Origin: Rhizophagus irregularis
Taxonomy: Eukaryota > Glomeromycota > Glomeromycetes > Glomerales > Glomeraceae
Assembly (NCBI RefSeq): GCF_026210795.1
Contig: NC_089445.1
Coordinates: forward strand, 4,154,001 to 4,218,000
DNA: 64,000 nucleotides
Direction of reading: 5' to 3'
The translations under genes and the position numbers were made by a program. Position 1 is the first letter of the stretch. Each line of letters opens with the position of its first letter. Shown here piece after piece: positions 1 to 11,716 of the stretch. Below the pieces are notes generated by a model. That model had not been told where the DNA came from. It did not search any database and saw nothing but the letters and a program-made list of their open reading frames with translations.

Positions 1-1690
1 AGATTTGTTATCGTAGTCAGTTAATTATGATATATTTTAATTATGATATGATAATTACGAAATAGATCAAACGCACACTTTTCAATGTTACACAATTCAA
101 ATTATTTATACAGGGTAATCTAAATATGACAAAATTTTTTAGTATGATATTTAGTGTGGGAATAAAGATTTAAAAATCTTAGATAATTATTTGGGAAAAA
201 TATCTCGTCATTAATTTTTAGTATGAAAAAAGATTCTCATATTTAAATAAAAAATAATCTGTATTGTGTTTTTTTTAAAAATTTTTTCGTAAATCATTTT
301 AGTAATACTCCAAACGAAAAAAAAGATCTTGAACAATTATAATTATGTCTTTTGTTTTTTATTTAATAAAAAAAATCTTTTAGATAATTATTTATTATTA
401 ATTTTGAGAAAAAAATTCTCATATATAAATAAAATAATAATTTGTTTTATTGTACTTTTTTTAATTTGTTTAGATTATTTGAAAAATTCTTTCGTAACTG
501 TAAATTGATCATGTGATTTCTGACGAAAAAAAGTTCTCAAATTAATTATAATTATACCTTTCACTTTATTTAATGAAGAAAATCCTAGATAATTATTCAT
601 TATTAATTTTAATAAAAAAGTCCTTATATTTAATAAAGAAATAATTTATAATTTTTTTAATAATATTTTTTTTCTTTTAGTGAAAAAATTAATTTGATCT
701 TATTGTATAGCAAAGGATTTATATTTAATCGTATTAAATACATGATCATTTTTCCACAGCAAATTTTGTATAGTTCTTTCTATCCTATAGGCTATAAGCC
801 ACCCGAAAATGTTCCGATCTTTTAAAAAAAGAGAACTTTAATAATAAAAAACTTTTATTCAATTACTTAATTTAGTTAATAAAGATTATGCAAAGTAAAT
901 AAGTAATTGTGTATTGAAAAAAAAAATTCCCATGATTATTTCTAGTAGAATTGATGGTCATTTTAGCTTAATTTTATGTGCCACTAAACATCTTAGATTT
1001 TATATACTATGCTTTTTTTTTCTAATTTCATAAAGTTGGCCGACTCAACTCATAATTCCCAGATGTAACCTGTGGGGATATTTAATCACACATGACTTTG
1101 CAAGTAATATCAAAACGTTCGTGTCCCATGATAGTAAAATGGGTATCAGCCAAATTTGCTGATATTTTTACTGTTCGTGGATTAATGCAACAAGCACGCG
1201 GTATTGGAGACATTTAGAATATCCTCTATAATGGTAAAGAGTTCTTCTAACAGTTTACGGTCATGTAACATTTACTTTTTTTGTTATCTATTAAGTTACT
1301 ATAGAGACAAAACATAAGTTTTGGGAATAAACCATTGATTACATTTAAATTTAAACGTCTACAAAAACTAATATAATTAAATAAAGGTATTTTTGTATCT
1401 CCATACCTATAATAGTACGTGAAGCGTAAAAGTTATGTAATTTCTCGGAATTGTCATGACTTCTACAAGACTTATAATTCTAGTATAATACTACTCCATC
1501 ATATAAAATATAAGCATTCATACCAAAGGAGAATATCACTATTCTAGAAATTTTTGTGAATTTTACATATGCTTTTGTAAGGACACAAACTTTCGCTAAT
1601 GTTGACTTCAAAGATCTCAAGCTATGGAAAAAGAAAATGAAAAATTAACTACTGTCAATAAAAATATTAACGTCAATATTAAGGAAGAAA
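1..1690. other. AT-rich intergenic DNA, no gene seen
   Basis: Very AT-rich with many stops in all frames. Loosely repeated blocks of the form AATAAAAAAAATCTT / TAGATAATTATT recur between about 170 and 650. That suggests an old, degraded AT-rich tandem repeat. I see no coding signal, RNA gene or clear element boundary. Confidence 0.6.
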
Positions 1691-1691
1691 A

Positions 1692-1760
1692 ACGGATATC
1701 CGCGGATATTCGAATGTGGATATCCGGATAATCCGACGGATATCCGGATATTATCCGTTA
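1692..1760. repeat. GGATATCCG palindromic short repeats
   Basis: About 70 bp made of repeated GGATATCCG-type words, each nearly self-complementary. A related word recurs at about 1938-1956. It is followed at 1783-1795 by a TAATGCCGGCCAG word that has relatives near 9740 and 14865. It may be a terminal part of a small mobile element, but I cannot define its ends. Confidence 0.5.
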
Positions 1761-1953
1761 AGAGTAATTTGGACAAATTTTATAATGCCGGCCAGAATTA
1801 TGCTAAAATATTTCCTTTTTTAGACATTTATGATACACAACCTCTTGATTTTTAGAAAAATAATTTTTTGTGAAACACCAAGGTGTAATCCTGATCGAAT
1901 TATTAATTTGGCCTGAATTAGTCTGCAAAAATAATTGGATATCCGGATGGACG

Positions 1954-2074
1954 GATATAAACTCTAGTGTGGAACCGCTTTCTCTTTCGAAGATTAGCAA
2001 ATATTTTTCCTCTCAACCCGAGCACGAATACCTACATATCATCGTACAACGGCCAACAGTTACTGTAATTTATA
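1954..2074 (+). pseudogene. Crinkler-like header fragment
   Basis: A short open stretch encodes a peptide with the segments LSLSKISKYF and LHIIVQRP. This matches the conserved pattern of the ubiquitin-like N-terminal region of fungal Crinkler (CRN) proteins: a KI..YF..QP..E..HIIVQ.P motif that closes the header before the effector domain. No start codon of the usual header, no beta-grasp N-terminus and no C-terminal domain can be traced. The surrounding frame breaks after about 2160. CRN proteins are a large, recombining family in Glomeromycotina. I read this as an exon-sized relic. The match comes from memory of the family pattern, so confidence is moderate. Confidence 0.45.
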
Positions 2075-2164
2075 ATCGGACTAAGAAATTTTTTCAATGG
2101 ATGGTGAGTATTGGTGACTCGAGAAATGGTGTCTTTGGCAGAGTTGAAGGAGAGGTTACGTGAG

Positions 2165-3340
2165 CATTTCACATTTTCATTATGGGACAGAAGACAAACA
2201 TATTGTCATAGGTCGTGTGATAGGTGAAGAGAAGAACTTTAAATAAAGATAAAAAATCCGCATCGAACTTGCAGAGTGAGACGGTGGAAGATGTGACGGT
2301 CGATGTGGAAAATGTGGAAGGTGCGAAAAGTGCGACAGGACGTAATAAGGGTTATGAGTTTTTCTAAAAATGAAGATTTAGTAATCATTGTTTTGACTGC
2401 TAACCGCGTGGTTGATTTGAATATTACTGTAGATACATGTAAGCAGTAGTTCAACTATTTATGTCGAGTTTATTTGTCAACTGATTGCTAATTCTACTTT
2501 TTTAACAGCACAACAACCGTTTCATTCGTATACCTTCTTAAGGATGAATGAGCTACCAAAACATGTACTTTATTCTGGCAATATCATTGATAGTTGTATA
2601 AAAGAAGATGTTTTAGGGGATGTGGTTCGAGAGATTTTGAGAAAGCATACGGCATCTCGAATCATCAGGGCCGACGTAAATGAGGCTACCAATTATCTAT
2701 GGTGTATCAATCTTCTATGGTATTGTAAAGATATATCCTGAAGGACAAGTCTCCAGTATTCATACACGTGATTATTTGCAGGACAAATACCAAGACCTAT
2801 AGTTTTTTTTCTTCTTTGGGGAATAAATTTTGGGTATTTTGCGGGAATGTAGTTCCTTTTAAATCCTATTTCTTGGAAATGGGTGTTGTAATGAGCGGAA
2901 GCTTTTGTATATAGTATAGATTTTTTTTTCTTTCTTTTATTTTTTTGTTTTTAGTTGAGTTGATCTCTAGAGGGACCGTAAAGCCGGGTGGGTTGTTATA
3001 CAACTCTTCTAATGTTCTTTATTTCAGGTTTTTAAACATCAACTTTATGGTATATAGTTAGTTTCTAGCTTTATACTATTTATGTTTATTAGATTTTTTA
3101 GTCTTATATACATATTTGTATGTGACATCATATCAATGAAGTTGCATTTAGGCAGCTTGACAAAAAAAAAATTATTAAATAAATAAAATGATATAAACTA
3201 TATAATAATAAATATCAACACTAGTCGAAGTGTTCACTATTGTGTACATAATGGAAACATAATGTTATAACAAAATTTCAGTTAATTTGATATCATCATT
3301 AGACTGAAACATTAAGAAAATTGACTTACATAAATATAAA
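2165..3340. other. Intergenic, possible decayed coding relics
   Basis: Higher GC than its surroundings at 2500-2760. A 65-codon plus-strand ORF there (2544-2741) has a non-random look (GDVVREILRKHTASRIIRAD) but no family I can name. Downstream pieces at 2740-2810 continue in another frame, as expected of a decayed gene. The rest is AT-rich with no recognisable feature. Confidence 0.35.
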
Positions 3341-3344
3341 AACA

Positions 3345-4178
3345 TCATGATTGGCTCTCCAAATCATCTAGCTCAGTTAAACTTCTCTTTAGGTCACGCT
3401 GAATTATTGAGTACTCTAGTAATACCAATGTAAGGTAAACCTTGATCCACAGAACGGAGGGCCCAACAATTGAGCAGAAGAATAAGTGGGTAATAATTCC
3501 ACATGTACAAATAGGTACTGCCGAAGAAATAATAATTTTAATCCGTTCTTCTTTTGTTATACTACTAATATTTATGCCTCTAATCAGGGTTAGGTTTTTG
3601 AAAGAAAATATTATAACCCCAACAATAAATGCGAAAATTGAGGGTATTAATATGAATAAATAAGTTGATTTGTCAACATAATTGTATTGAACAGCCATGC
3701 AATAAAAGGCTAAATGAACAAAAAAGTCCAAAAGACATATTATATATAAAGTTATATAGCATATAAGGTCATTACAACGAGCACGTGCACGTGAATAAAA
3801 TAATAAAAAAAACCCTATTAACAGGAAAAAGATTACATCAAAAATAAGATATATTATGAAAAAGAAATCTCCAGTAAATTGGTAAGCTCTGACACAGAAC
3901 CAAATTGCTAAAGATAGCACAAAAGGTTTAAAGGCAAGGAAACAAAATCTAGCATATGTTGAATCTGTAACTTTCTCTCCCGGTTTAAAATAAAGTACAA
4001 TGGTATATACAGTTGATTTAAAGTTAAAATATACGACAATTGGAATCATTATGAACATCAAGTCAAAGATTGACTCAGTAATTTGATTAGATGCTTCTAT
4101 GTTATCCAGAAGAGCATTTACTGGATAAAAAAATGCAAAGCTGATTGCTAATAAAGGTATAATCATTTTGAAATACAA
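3345..4178 (-). CDS. Multi-pass membrane protein, unknown function
   Basis: A single 277-residue ORF with about seven strongly hydrophobic segments (roughly residues 4-24, 40-62, 80-102, 107-128, 136-160, 172-192 and 215-250). They are separated by short basic loops such as YSRARARC. The tail (RDLKRSLTELDDLESQS) is polar and probably cytosolic. The first hydrophobic stretch may serve as a signal anchor. The layout is similar to orphan seven-helix proteins seen in Rhizophagus genomes, but I see no GPCR, transporter or enzyme motif and will not name a function. The chosen ATG is the first in frame. The upstream region (minus strand) is AT-rich with no clear promoter word. It looks intact, with no frameshift. 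Confidence 0.7.
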   Translation of the reverse strand: MYFKMIIPLLAISFAFFYPVNALLDNIEASNQITESIFDLMFIMIPIVVYFNFKSTVYTIVLYFKPGEKVTDSTYARFCFLAFKPFVLSLAIWFCVRAYQFTGDFFFIIYLIFDVIFFLLIGFFLLFYSRARARCNDLICYITLYIICLLDFFVHLAFYCMAVQYNYVDKSTYLFILIPSIFAFIVGVIIFSFKNLTLIRGINISSITKEERIKIIISSAVPICTCGIITHLFFCSIVGPSVLWIKVYLTLVLLEYSIIQRDLKRSLTELDDLESQS

Positions 4179-4477
4179 ATATTGTAAAATTATAAATATT
4201 ATCGAAATTCTACACTTTTAAAAATATATTTTGCAGTTCTGGCAAAGTTTTCAGAAATCGCATCAGTATTTATAATACTTTTACCACTCATTTAAGGAGG
4301 ATATTGCTTAGAAATCAGACCATTCACCTAGCCAACAAAAAAAAATAATGATTGCATGTTCTAACATCATCCGATCATCATGGTTATATTATAACTATAA
4401 TTTAGGTTATTTGGCTATAGCGATGATCACAATTATTTTGTGACGCAACTTGTGATTGGCTGTCATTTTTTAGGTTC

Positions 4478-4670
4478 CTATAATAAATCTGTATATGGAA
4501 AGGTTACGTTTTGTATACATTTTAGATACGTTTTCATAGATTCCGTATACAAATTCCATATATTTAATAAACAATCATTTTTTTAAAAAAAACTAATGTA
4601 TACGAAAAGTATACGGAAAAAATTAATCATATGGAATGTATACGGAATTTTGAAAATATTTTTAGGATAA
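4478..4670. mobile_element. Candidate MITE with TATACGGAA words
   Basis: About 190 bp enriched in TGTATACGGAA and its complement TTCCGTATACA (near 4550, 4595, 4615 and 4635). It is bounded by AGGTTCCTATAATA on the left and TATTTTTAGGATAA on the right, which are roughly inverted. I find no convincing target duplication, so the boundaries are provisional. Confidence 0.35.
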
Positions 4671-4773
4671 TTTTATCATAACACGCGATCACGTTATTGT
4701 TTGTTTTGTTATGATACGTTTTTTGTTTCCTTTCCCTGTATTTCCATCCTCTTTTTCTTTTCTTCGTTATGAA

Positions 4774-5018
4774 CTGAGCGTCTTGCCGCTCAACCACGCT
4801 TATTAGTCATAACGTAGAATTGATTGTTATTGATAACCAATTAATGGGTATATCTCTTCTAGGACTTTGTCCTAGTCAATCCAGTTCTACTTCGTACCCA
4901 AAGGGTAGATGGAATCTACGTAGTACCCGTAGGGTAGGGCAAGACGCTCAGGGCAATGCTTCGACGAACTTAAACATGCTTTCATACTTTGGTGTTGCCA
5001 TTGGGAACAAAGCATGTG
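4774..5018. repeat. Nested hairpin module upstream of the Fanzor relic
   Basis: A perfect 14-bp inverted repeat, CTGAGCGTCTTGCC (4774-4787) and its complement (4938-4951), encloses two small perfect hairpins. CTAGGAC-TTT-GTCCTAG lies at 4859-4875 and TACCC-AAA-GGGTA at 4895-4907. Another 9-bp stem, ACATGCTTT/AAAGCATGT, lies at 4974-4982 and 5009-5017. GC content is well above the surroundings. The block sits 330 bp before the first recognisable Fanzor/TnpB residues. It may be an element end or a structured RNA region, but its relation to the gene is inferred from position only. Confidence 0.55.
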
Positions 5019-5350
5019 CAAAGATGACTATGGTCCACTATCCGGATACTCATTACTGATGTAACATTGTAATATATTTTTCTCCAGAGTAGTTTGTGTA
5101 ATTCACTTCGTGAGCAAAACTCAGATTGGATACAAGCATAATAATTGTTGGCATTTTTATGGAATGGGCTAAAGCTCCTCGTTCCTCAAAAAATCTATGA
5201 TTACTTAGAGCTGTTAATAACAAAAATGTGTTACCCAGTACTCGTACACTGCAGAAGAATAAATGGTTCTCTTTTTCAGGTATTAGATAATAGATACAGC
5301 AATAGAACAATCAACTACATAACACACTAATAGAGAGAATCAACTCGTTT

Positions 5351-6527
5351 GTTAATAAAAGCGAAGATACTGGTAAACAAACAAATACCAGAAAGAAAGT
5401 TGCGAATAAAATTCCCGCTGGGAAAATGTATAAAGGTTCGTTTGTGTCCTAAAAAAGATGAACAAGAAAAGTTACGCAAATAGATAGGCGCTTCTCGTTG
5501 GACATACAACAGTGTCTCCATGGTATTACAAAAGAGAACATCAAAAGAACAAAAAAGACTTACGTAAACACTTTCTTAATGTCGATACGTTTAACAATAC
5601 ACCTGACTTAAAATGGGTATTGGAAATCCTTATGATATTCGTAATCGGGCTATGAATGATTTAATCAAGGTGTATAGCTCAACATTTGCTTCTGGTATTA
5701 AGAGGTTTACCATGAGGTATCGCTCTAAAAAAGACAGACAGCAATCTATTACTATAAAATCAAAGCATTGGGATCGAAAGAAAGTGAGTACTCTTTTCTG
5801 TGGAAGGTAAAATCTTCTAAGTCAATTTCCCATACTCTTGGTTATGACAGTCGCTTAGTAATGAATAAGTTGGGTGAATTCTATCTTTGTATTCCAAGAC
5901 CGCTTGAATTACGAACTGAAAATCAAGGTCTATTCATAGTAAATGAGGAACAAAGAAGAACTAGGTTAGTTTCCCTTGATCTAGGTATTAGGATTTTTAT
6001 GACCTGTTACTCACACTGCATCATGGGGTAATGGAGAATTAATCGTCTATGTCATGCTTACAATAAAATACAAATTAAGAAGGACACTCTTCATGGTAAT
6101 AAATATAAATGTTTTCAGTATAAATATAAATGTTTTGGTATAAATTGAAATGATTTTCATAGGAAACTTGCGAAGTGGTTATGTAGTAATCACAGGATAG
6201 TACTTATCCCTGAATTTCAGACCCAGAACATGATAAGACGTAGTCTCCGCAGTATTCAGTCTAAACCATCTAGAGCCATGTGCACATGGAGTCATTATCG
6301 TTTCATCAATATTTACTTCGCAAAGTAAGAGAATATCTTCACTGTAAAGTTATAATATGTTCTGAGGATTATACGAGTAAAACATGTGGCTCCTGTGGAT
6401 TAGTTAATGACGAGCTAGGTGGATTGAAGACTTTTAAGTGTGAAGGTTACCCATTTATCCTGGATCGAGATATTAATGGAGCTAGAAACATTCTCCTGCA
6501 TTTTCTTACTATAAACAATTTAATATA
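5351..6527 (+). pseudogene. Decayed Fanzor/TnpB RNA-guided nuclease gene
   Basis: Pieces in all three plus frames add up to one TnpB/Fanzor protein in the right order. A basic N-terminus comes first, then KVRLCPKKDEQEKLRK and IGASRWTYN, the usual TnpB opening. RuvC-I follows as LVSLDLGIRIF (Asp codon 5978-5980), RuvC-II as LIPEFQTQNM (Glu codon 6212-6214), then TWSHYRF. The zinc ribbon TSKTCGSCG (first Cys codon 6385) and RuvC-III DRDINGARNIL (Asp codon 6469-6471) close the gene. In the ribbon's second Cys pair one residue is lost (KCEGY instead of KCxxC). The gene is dead: an in-frame TAG lies at 5481-5483, with frameshifts near 5435, 5560, 5625, 5780, 6010, 6045 and 6290. A short internal duplication sits at 6106-6136. 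Fanzor proteins are the eukaryotic relatives of IS607/IS605 TnpB. The resemblance here is to the IS607-linked type, but no serine recombinase is present. I describe the breaks only. Confidence 0.85.
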
Positions 6528-6640
6528 AAAGAGTCCTGCACTTAGCGAAGGAGCCTCCTAGAGAGTTTAAGACTTCTCTTGTAGTAATTGTATGGTAACA
6601 TATAGGTTAAATACGGGTGGAATATATTACAATATGACGA
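6528..6640 (+). other. 3' flank of Fanzor relic, possible guide-RNA end
   Basis: Just after the stop, a less AT-rich stretch contains small complementary words (GGAGCCTCC, and CACTTAGCGAAGG nearby). In TnpB/Fanzor elements the guide RNA usually overlaps the gene's 3' end and reaches into this flank. That is the only reason for listing it; no conserved RNA structure could be tested. Confidence 0.25.
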
Positions 6641-9600
6641 AAAGTGAGAGCAAGATATTCGACAACAGATATAAAATTTTGGGCGGCCAAAACAAAATCA
6701 TGACAGGTAATTTTATAACTGCGTATGCATCCATTAGTTGCTAATCTTTTTTTGTACACGGTGCACCTCTACAATTGAAGTTTTTTAGCCACAAAAAGTA
6801 AATATGCACTTTGGTAGTATATTGCGGATAAATATCATCGGTAGTGGTTTACTTACAGTAAATGCGATCGAAGGTATCCCTGTGTCTCTATTGGTAATCT
6901 GATTAATCCTTGTGACTGCCGTGAGATGACGACATCTGGGACATCCATCTGGTTCTCCGCCCTTTGACAAATAAAAAGGTAGATTAAATTGATACTAAAG
7001 AATCTGAAAAATGAGAGATTAATCATCATTCATACCATGGTATGTTTACATACATTTGATCGACCCACGCTCCAATGCGGTGCCATTTGGAAACGTAAAT
7101 ACTATATTATTATAATTTTCGCGCCGTTTGCTGTAAGATTTGCGATAATCATAGCCTTGTCTTGATTTGCAACACCATTTCAAAGTCCTGGTGCAGTCGC
7201 AACATCATTAAACCCTGCCAAATTCCATTCAAATACGAGGGCTGGCATATTTTTTGTTTTTTTTCAAAGCTCGGAGGACCAAAATGGCCGTATCATGATT
7301 ATTAAGGAATGGAGGGAGGTTTTCGGGTGCTAAAAAAAGAATATTGATCAATATATACAAACATAAGCAATTTAACTAAATTTTACATACTTGTACCGCT
7401 TTTTTTTGCTAACTTTGTAATCTTGTTTTTTGAACTGTATATAATAAATAATTATTGAAAAGCTCAAAATTTTACTGAGCTGATAAAAATCATACCTATA
7501 TCACAAATACATCTGAACGGGTTTGACATACTTGCGAAATGAAGGAAAAATAATTAAAGTATTTAAATATTTAATCAAAATATTTTTATTAAAATATTTT
7601 AAAATATTTAATCAAAGTATTTCTATCAATATTATTTTATCAATATTCAATATTCATTAAATTGACGGTGATTTCCGCCGTAGAAAATTATTTATTATGC
7701 TGCATATTGTGTGAGCTTACATAATGTATATACGGTAATGGTTACAATTAAAAACTATAACAAACTTATAATCCTTTTGAAGTATAAGAAAGTTATTACT
7801 ACGAACAATTATCATTTATCAAGACGCGGTTTATGAAATTTATAAATTATTCTGACACTCTAGTTGAACAATAACTTCATAATAATCTCCAATTTCCAAT
7901 TTATTCGAGATTTTTGAATGCTGCAACATAAGTACCAGTTACATTGTTGATATTAAAGGTTGTGATGTAAGACAAAGCCATAACCAAGAATTTTGATTAC
8001 CAGATACAGTATCTCCAATAGTAAAATTAGGCGAAACTTACGATTATTTCATTCTCAAATAGTAGCATCAAAATTAATCATCCATTCTGCGCTTATATCT
8101 TGTATTGTGGTCGAACGCAAAAAAATTATGCAATTTATTTCATTGTTTACCCACATTGTGTTTTATCCTTTGCTACATGAGGATGTTGTGGATGTGTAAA
8201 ATGTATTATGTATATCGGAAAATAAAATATTATTTTAATAACAAGAGACCAAATTAAATTTCTTTACTAAGCAATTATTCAATTTATATAAATAAAATGG
8301 ATAAAAAACGGATTAAAACTTTTGTGTTTCACCATTACCACAATATAAATTTGAAGAATACGAACAGCACAGCCTTATATATATAATATATATAATTGAC
8401 CCAGCCTTGTAATTGGATCATCCAAACAACAAAATTATTCACGTGGAAAAATGTGACTTAGTCTTACCTCAAAAAAGATTCTTTTGATTGAGAAGAAAAG
8501 TTATATTTTAATGGTGTCATATTTCTCCTTTAATATACTGAATTTACTTTCTACTTTACTATCTACTCACTGTTCGTTCAAACCTCTACATACGGTTTTG
8601 ATTTAGGTAACGTAAGTCAACAGTTTTATAACGGAGGCTGACGCTCCAAGGAATTTTACGAGATTGACGAACATGTTATAAATAATCTAAGGATATAGCT
8701 TTTTTTTGGTAATTTCCCTAAATCTTTGTCCCCGCCCTATCAGTTGTGATTTTTCTTCCCTATTTAAAATACGAGTTACGAACTTTAAGTGTACAAACAC
8801 GCTTAGTAAATTTTTATTGAGGATATCATATAAAATAATGGAATTTTTTATAAATTAGATGATTGTTAAACTATAAGACTATATCAATATTGTTCGAGGT
8901 GGATTGTATACTTTATAAAGTATGATCGAACATACAACTGGTGAAAGTGAAAGAATTATTATAATTTTCATTTAATTAATAAGTGTAAATTATTTTTAAA
9001 AACCATTCAATTCTAGAAACTCATGAAAAACTTGAAACAATAGCAGAAGATATAAAGATCATATCAATGTTGATATTCCTTCAAAAGATGTAAGAAGAAA
9101 AAAAAAATAATTTCACTCAACAATAACAAATTTCATTGCATTATCTTTTTTATTTAGATGTGATATAAACTGTATAAAGAAAAATTATAAAGATTTCGCT
9201 CATTTCTTATATTAAAATGTAAAATTATAAAAAAAAATTTGCAATTCAACGCAAATAAAGCCTTTATAATCAATAATTTTAGATGTTGATATATTATTAA
9301 ATTTATAAGAAAATAGGAATAATTTGCATCAATGAGTAGGCGAAAGGAATCACTCGAGCTCTAACTACAAAACGAGAGTTCCTACATGCTCACTACTCCG
9401 CATTGCTATCTAAGTTCTCATCGACTATTTTTATTTCACTTCGTGCTAAATGTAAATTTAGAAAATAATTCATAGAAATTCTATTTTAATTTCAAACAGT
9501 AGTAAGTTTTAAAGAGTATGTTCTTCAGTTAATCAAACAAAAATCAAATTAAAGTTAGAAAAAATAAATTTTTGATCAAAATAATAATGACCTGAAACAT

Positions 9601-9740
9601 ATTTCTGCTTCTTTCTTTCTTTTCACGAATATAATTTTTTCCTTACAAGGAAATTAAATATGTTTGATCAGACCATTTAACCAAATTTGTATTTAATTTA
9701 GGAAATTCCTTTGATTTTATTCATATATATTCTCCAATTA
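6641..9740. other. Intergenic DNA, no gene seen
   Basis: About 3.1 kb without a supported gene. Patches of moderate GC at 6820-7330 hold short ORFs on both strands that do not look conserved. At 7560-7640 a run of AAATATTT(TAATCAAAGTATTT) words forms a short degenerate tandem repeat. The rest is AT-rich with homopolymer runs. Confidence 0.5.
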
Positions 9741-9762
9741 ATGCCGGCAATTAGGGATTTAT

Positions 9763-10990
9763 GAATTTCCTGGTAATGGGCCTATTGATTGGATTATAAA
9801 GATAGGCGATACTATCATCTGCGTGACTGATGCAAAAAGAAATGATATCAGCTGGGGGATTGGCAAAGTATTGTCCAAGAAGCATCCATGCCAGTGTTCG
9901 GCAAATGACTTGAAATGAACAAATGACTCAAATGACAAGTCATTTGTCATTTGTCATTTGCAACTCAAATGACCTGTCATTTAAGTCATTTGAAAAATAT
10001 TAAATATTCTGAGAATTTTTATTAATTATTTTGTTTATTTTAATTAAGAAAACAAAAATATTAAAACAAAATTGGTTTAATATATATAATCAAAAAAGTT
10101 CCAATAGTAGTAAAGATTTTTTAATCACGTGATTTGTTATTATTTTTACAGGTTATTATTTGTTAATAATATTATTTTAGACAGGATTATTTCACTTATA
10201 ATTATTTCACTAATGATCATTTTCTCCACACAAATAAAAGTTAATTAATTTTGCAATAAAATATTTAATTGTAACACATGTAGTTGATCCCATTTTTCAC
10301 CATTTTTATATATAATTGTTGTCTTTATTTAATCATAAGATGGCCATAACATTTATTTATGCATATAATTACTATATAATAAATTTATATATAATAAATA
10401 ATATATCAGATATTATTATCACTTTAATGATTATGGTTGTATTATTTATTATTTTCAGATTACAGTAAAATTGATTCTGTTTGTGATTATTTCGATTACG
10501 TCCTTCTTTTTTTGTACATCACGTGATTAAAAATTGTCCAATAATCTTTAAATATTTTAATGACAAATGACCAAATGACAAAGGACGCAAATGACAGTCA
10601 AATGATACCCAATCATTTGGCATTTGTCATTTCGTGAATAATTCAAATGCCATATGCCAAATGATGGGGTGTCATTTGACCAAATGACTCCTAATCCGAA
10701 AAATGGTCAAATGACCAGGTCATTTCCGAACACTGATCCATGCAGCTCAATACCAAAAAACGCACTTATGCTGCTGCCGATTTGGACGAAGACGATATGT
10801 ATTGCATTGTAAACAAAATTTTAAAGGAATCTAAATGGGAGAAGTGCAAATATACCAACTTTTTTCATATCTCTAATACCAGGTGTCAACCGAGTAATAA
10901 GAAGAGTTGTTCAAAAGCGTGATGGGAAGGTTGAAGTTTATACATATAAGCCAATGCTATCCGTGTTCGATAGTTTTTGGTTATACTGGT
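9763..10990 (+). pseudogene. Crinkler-type nuclease-like gene remnant, split by a hAT-like insertion
   Basis: Two pieces flank a mobile element. The left piece (9763-9891) encodes GPIDWIIKIGDTIICVTDAK, a pattern I associate with the PD-(D/E)xK-like C-terminal domain of Rhizophagus Crinkler-type proteins. The TDAK would supply the D-x-K part of the active site. The right piece (from 10736) encodes KKRTYAAADLDEDDMYCIV. In another frame, from about 10880, it encodes GVNRVIRRVVQKRDGKVEV, the next conserved block of the same family. A frameshift lies before the insertion (near 9865-9880) and another after DDMYCIV. Both N- and C-terminal ends are missing, so this is a dead fragment. Confidence 0.6.
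9892..10735. mobile_element. hAT-type non-autonomous element, 844 bp
   Basis: The ends are inverted: CAGTGTTCGG on the left (9892-9901) and CCGAACACTG on the right (10726-10735). The element is flanked by a perfect 8-bp direct repeat, ATCCATGC, at 9884-9891 and 10736-10743. An 8-bp target duplication with CAGxG-type ends is the hallmark of the hAT superfamily. Both subterminal regions (9900-9990 and 10560-10720) are packed with AAATGAC/GTCATTT words in both orientations, as expected of hAT transposase binding sites. The middle has no ORF, so it moved with help from another element. It sits inside the Crinkler-like remnant. Confidence 0.88.
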
Positions 10991-11715
10991 TAGTATAGTA
11001 CAGTGTAGAATAGATTTATTCTTCCAAAATGTTAAAACAGCATGCTGGTTGGTCTTTTGCTGGGATAATAATAATATAAATCCTTTGTATATCTCAATTG
11101 GTGTAATTCTTAATCGAAATTTTCCAAGTTCCAACTATATATTGTTATGCTTTTTACCCTTATTTTCGTCTAGATTTATTTAGATCTTTTTGTATCTTTC
11201 ATATTTCAATTATACAATTCTTCAAAACTTTCTTTTTCACTTCTATTCATCGATTTCATCTAATTCTTCAAAACAGACAAAAATATTCAACCAAATATAA
11301 AAATATGTATAAGTATGAAAATTTTCTTATCTTTTTTTAACTTTTAATTTGAATAATTTAAATTGATTTCAACAATCAAATTTCAACAATTAAAGGTTTT
11401 TTGATATGTGTACTAAATCATTTTTATTTTTATATTTATTTTTTTTAAATAAGGAAAATGGGTAGAAACAATAATAAATTTTAATGATTTTCATTTTTTA
11501 TAAGTTGTAAAAAATTTTTTTTTTAAAAAAAAAGAAAAAAATTTAAAGATTTAATTCGTCAACCACGAAAGGATCTGCCGTCAAATAAAAGAATAAAAGT
11601 AAAAAATTATGTGAAAAAATTATTGTTAAAAACAAACTATTTGAAATTTTGGGATAAATATTGTGTATTAAAATATGTTGGGTTTGAATCAAGAATCATG
11701 AATTAAAACATTTAA
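10991..11715. other. Intergenic, low complexity
   Basis: AT-rich with long A and T runs (11505-11545). No gene or element boundary is recognised. Confidence 0.5.
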
Positions 11716-11716
11716 A

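Noticed and set aside
4820-5059. 79-codon ORF in the hairpin region
   Set aside because: The sequence is dominated by inverted repeats (CTAGGAC-TTT-GTCCTAG and others); the ORF looks incidental.
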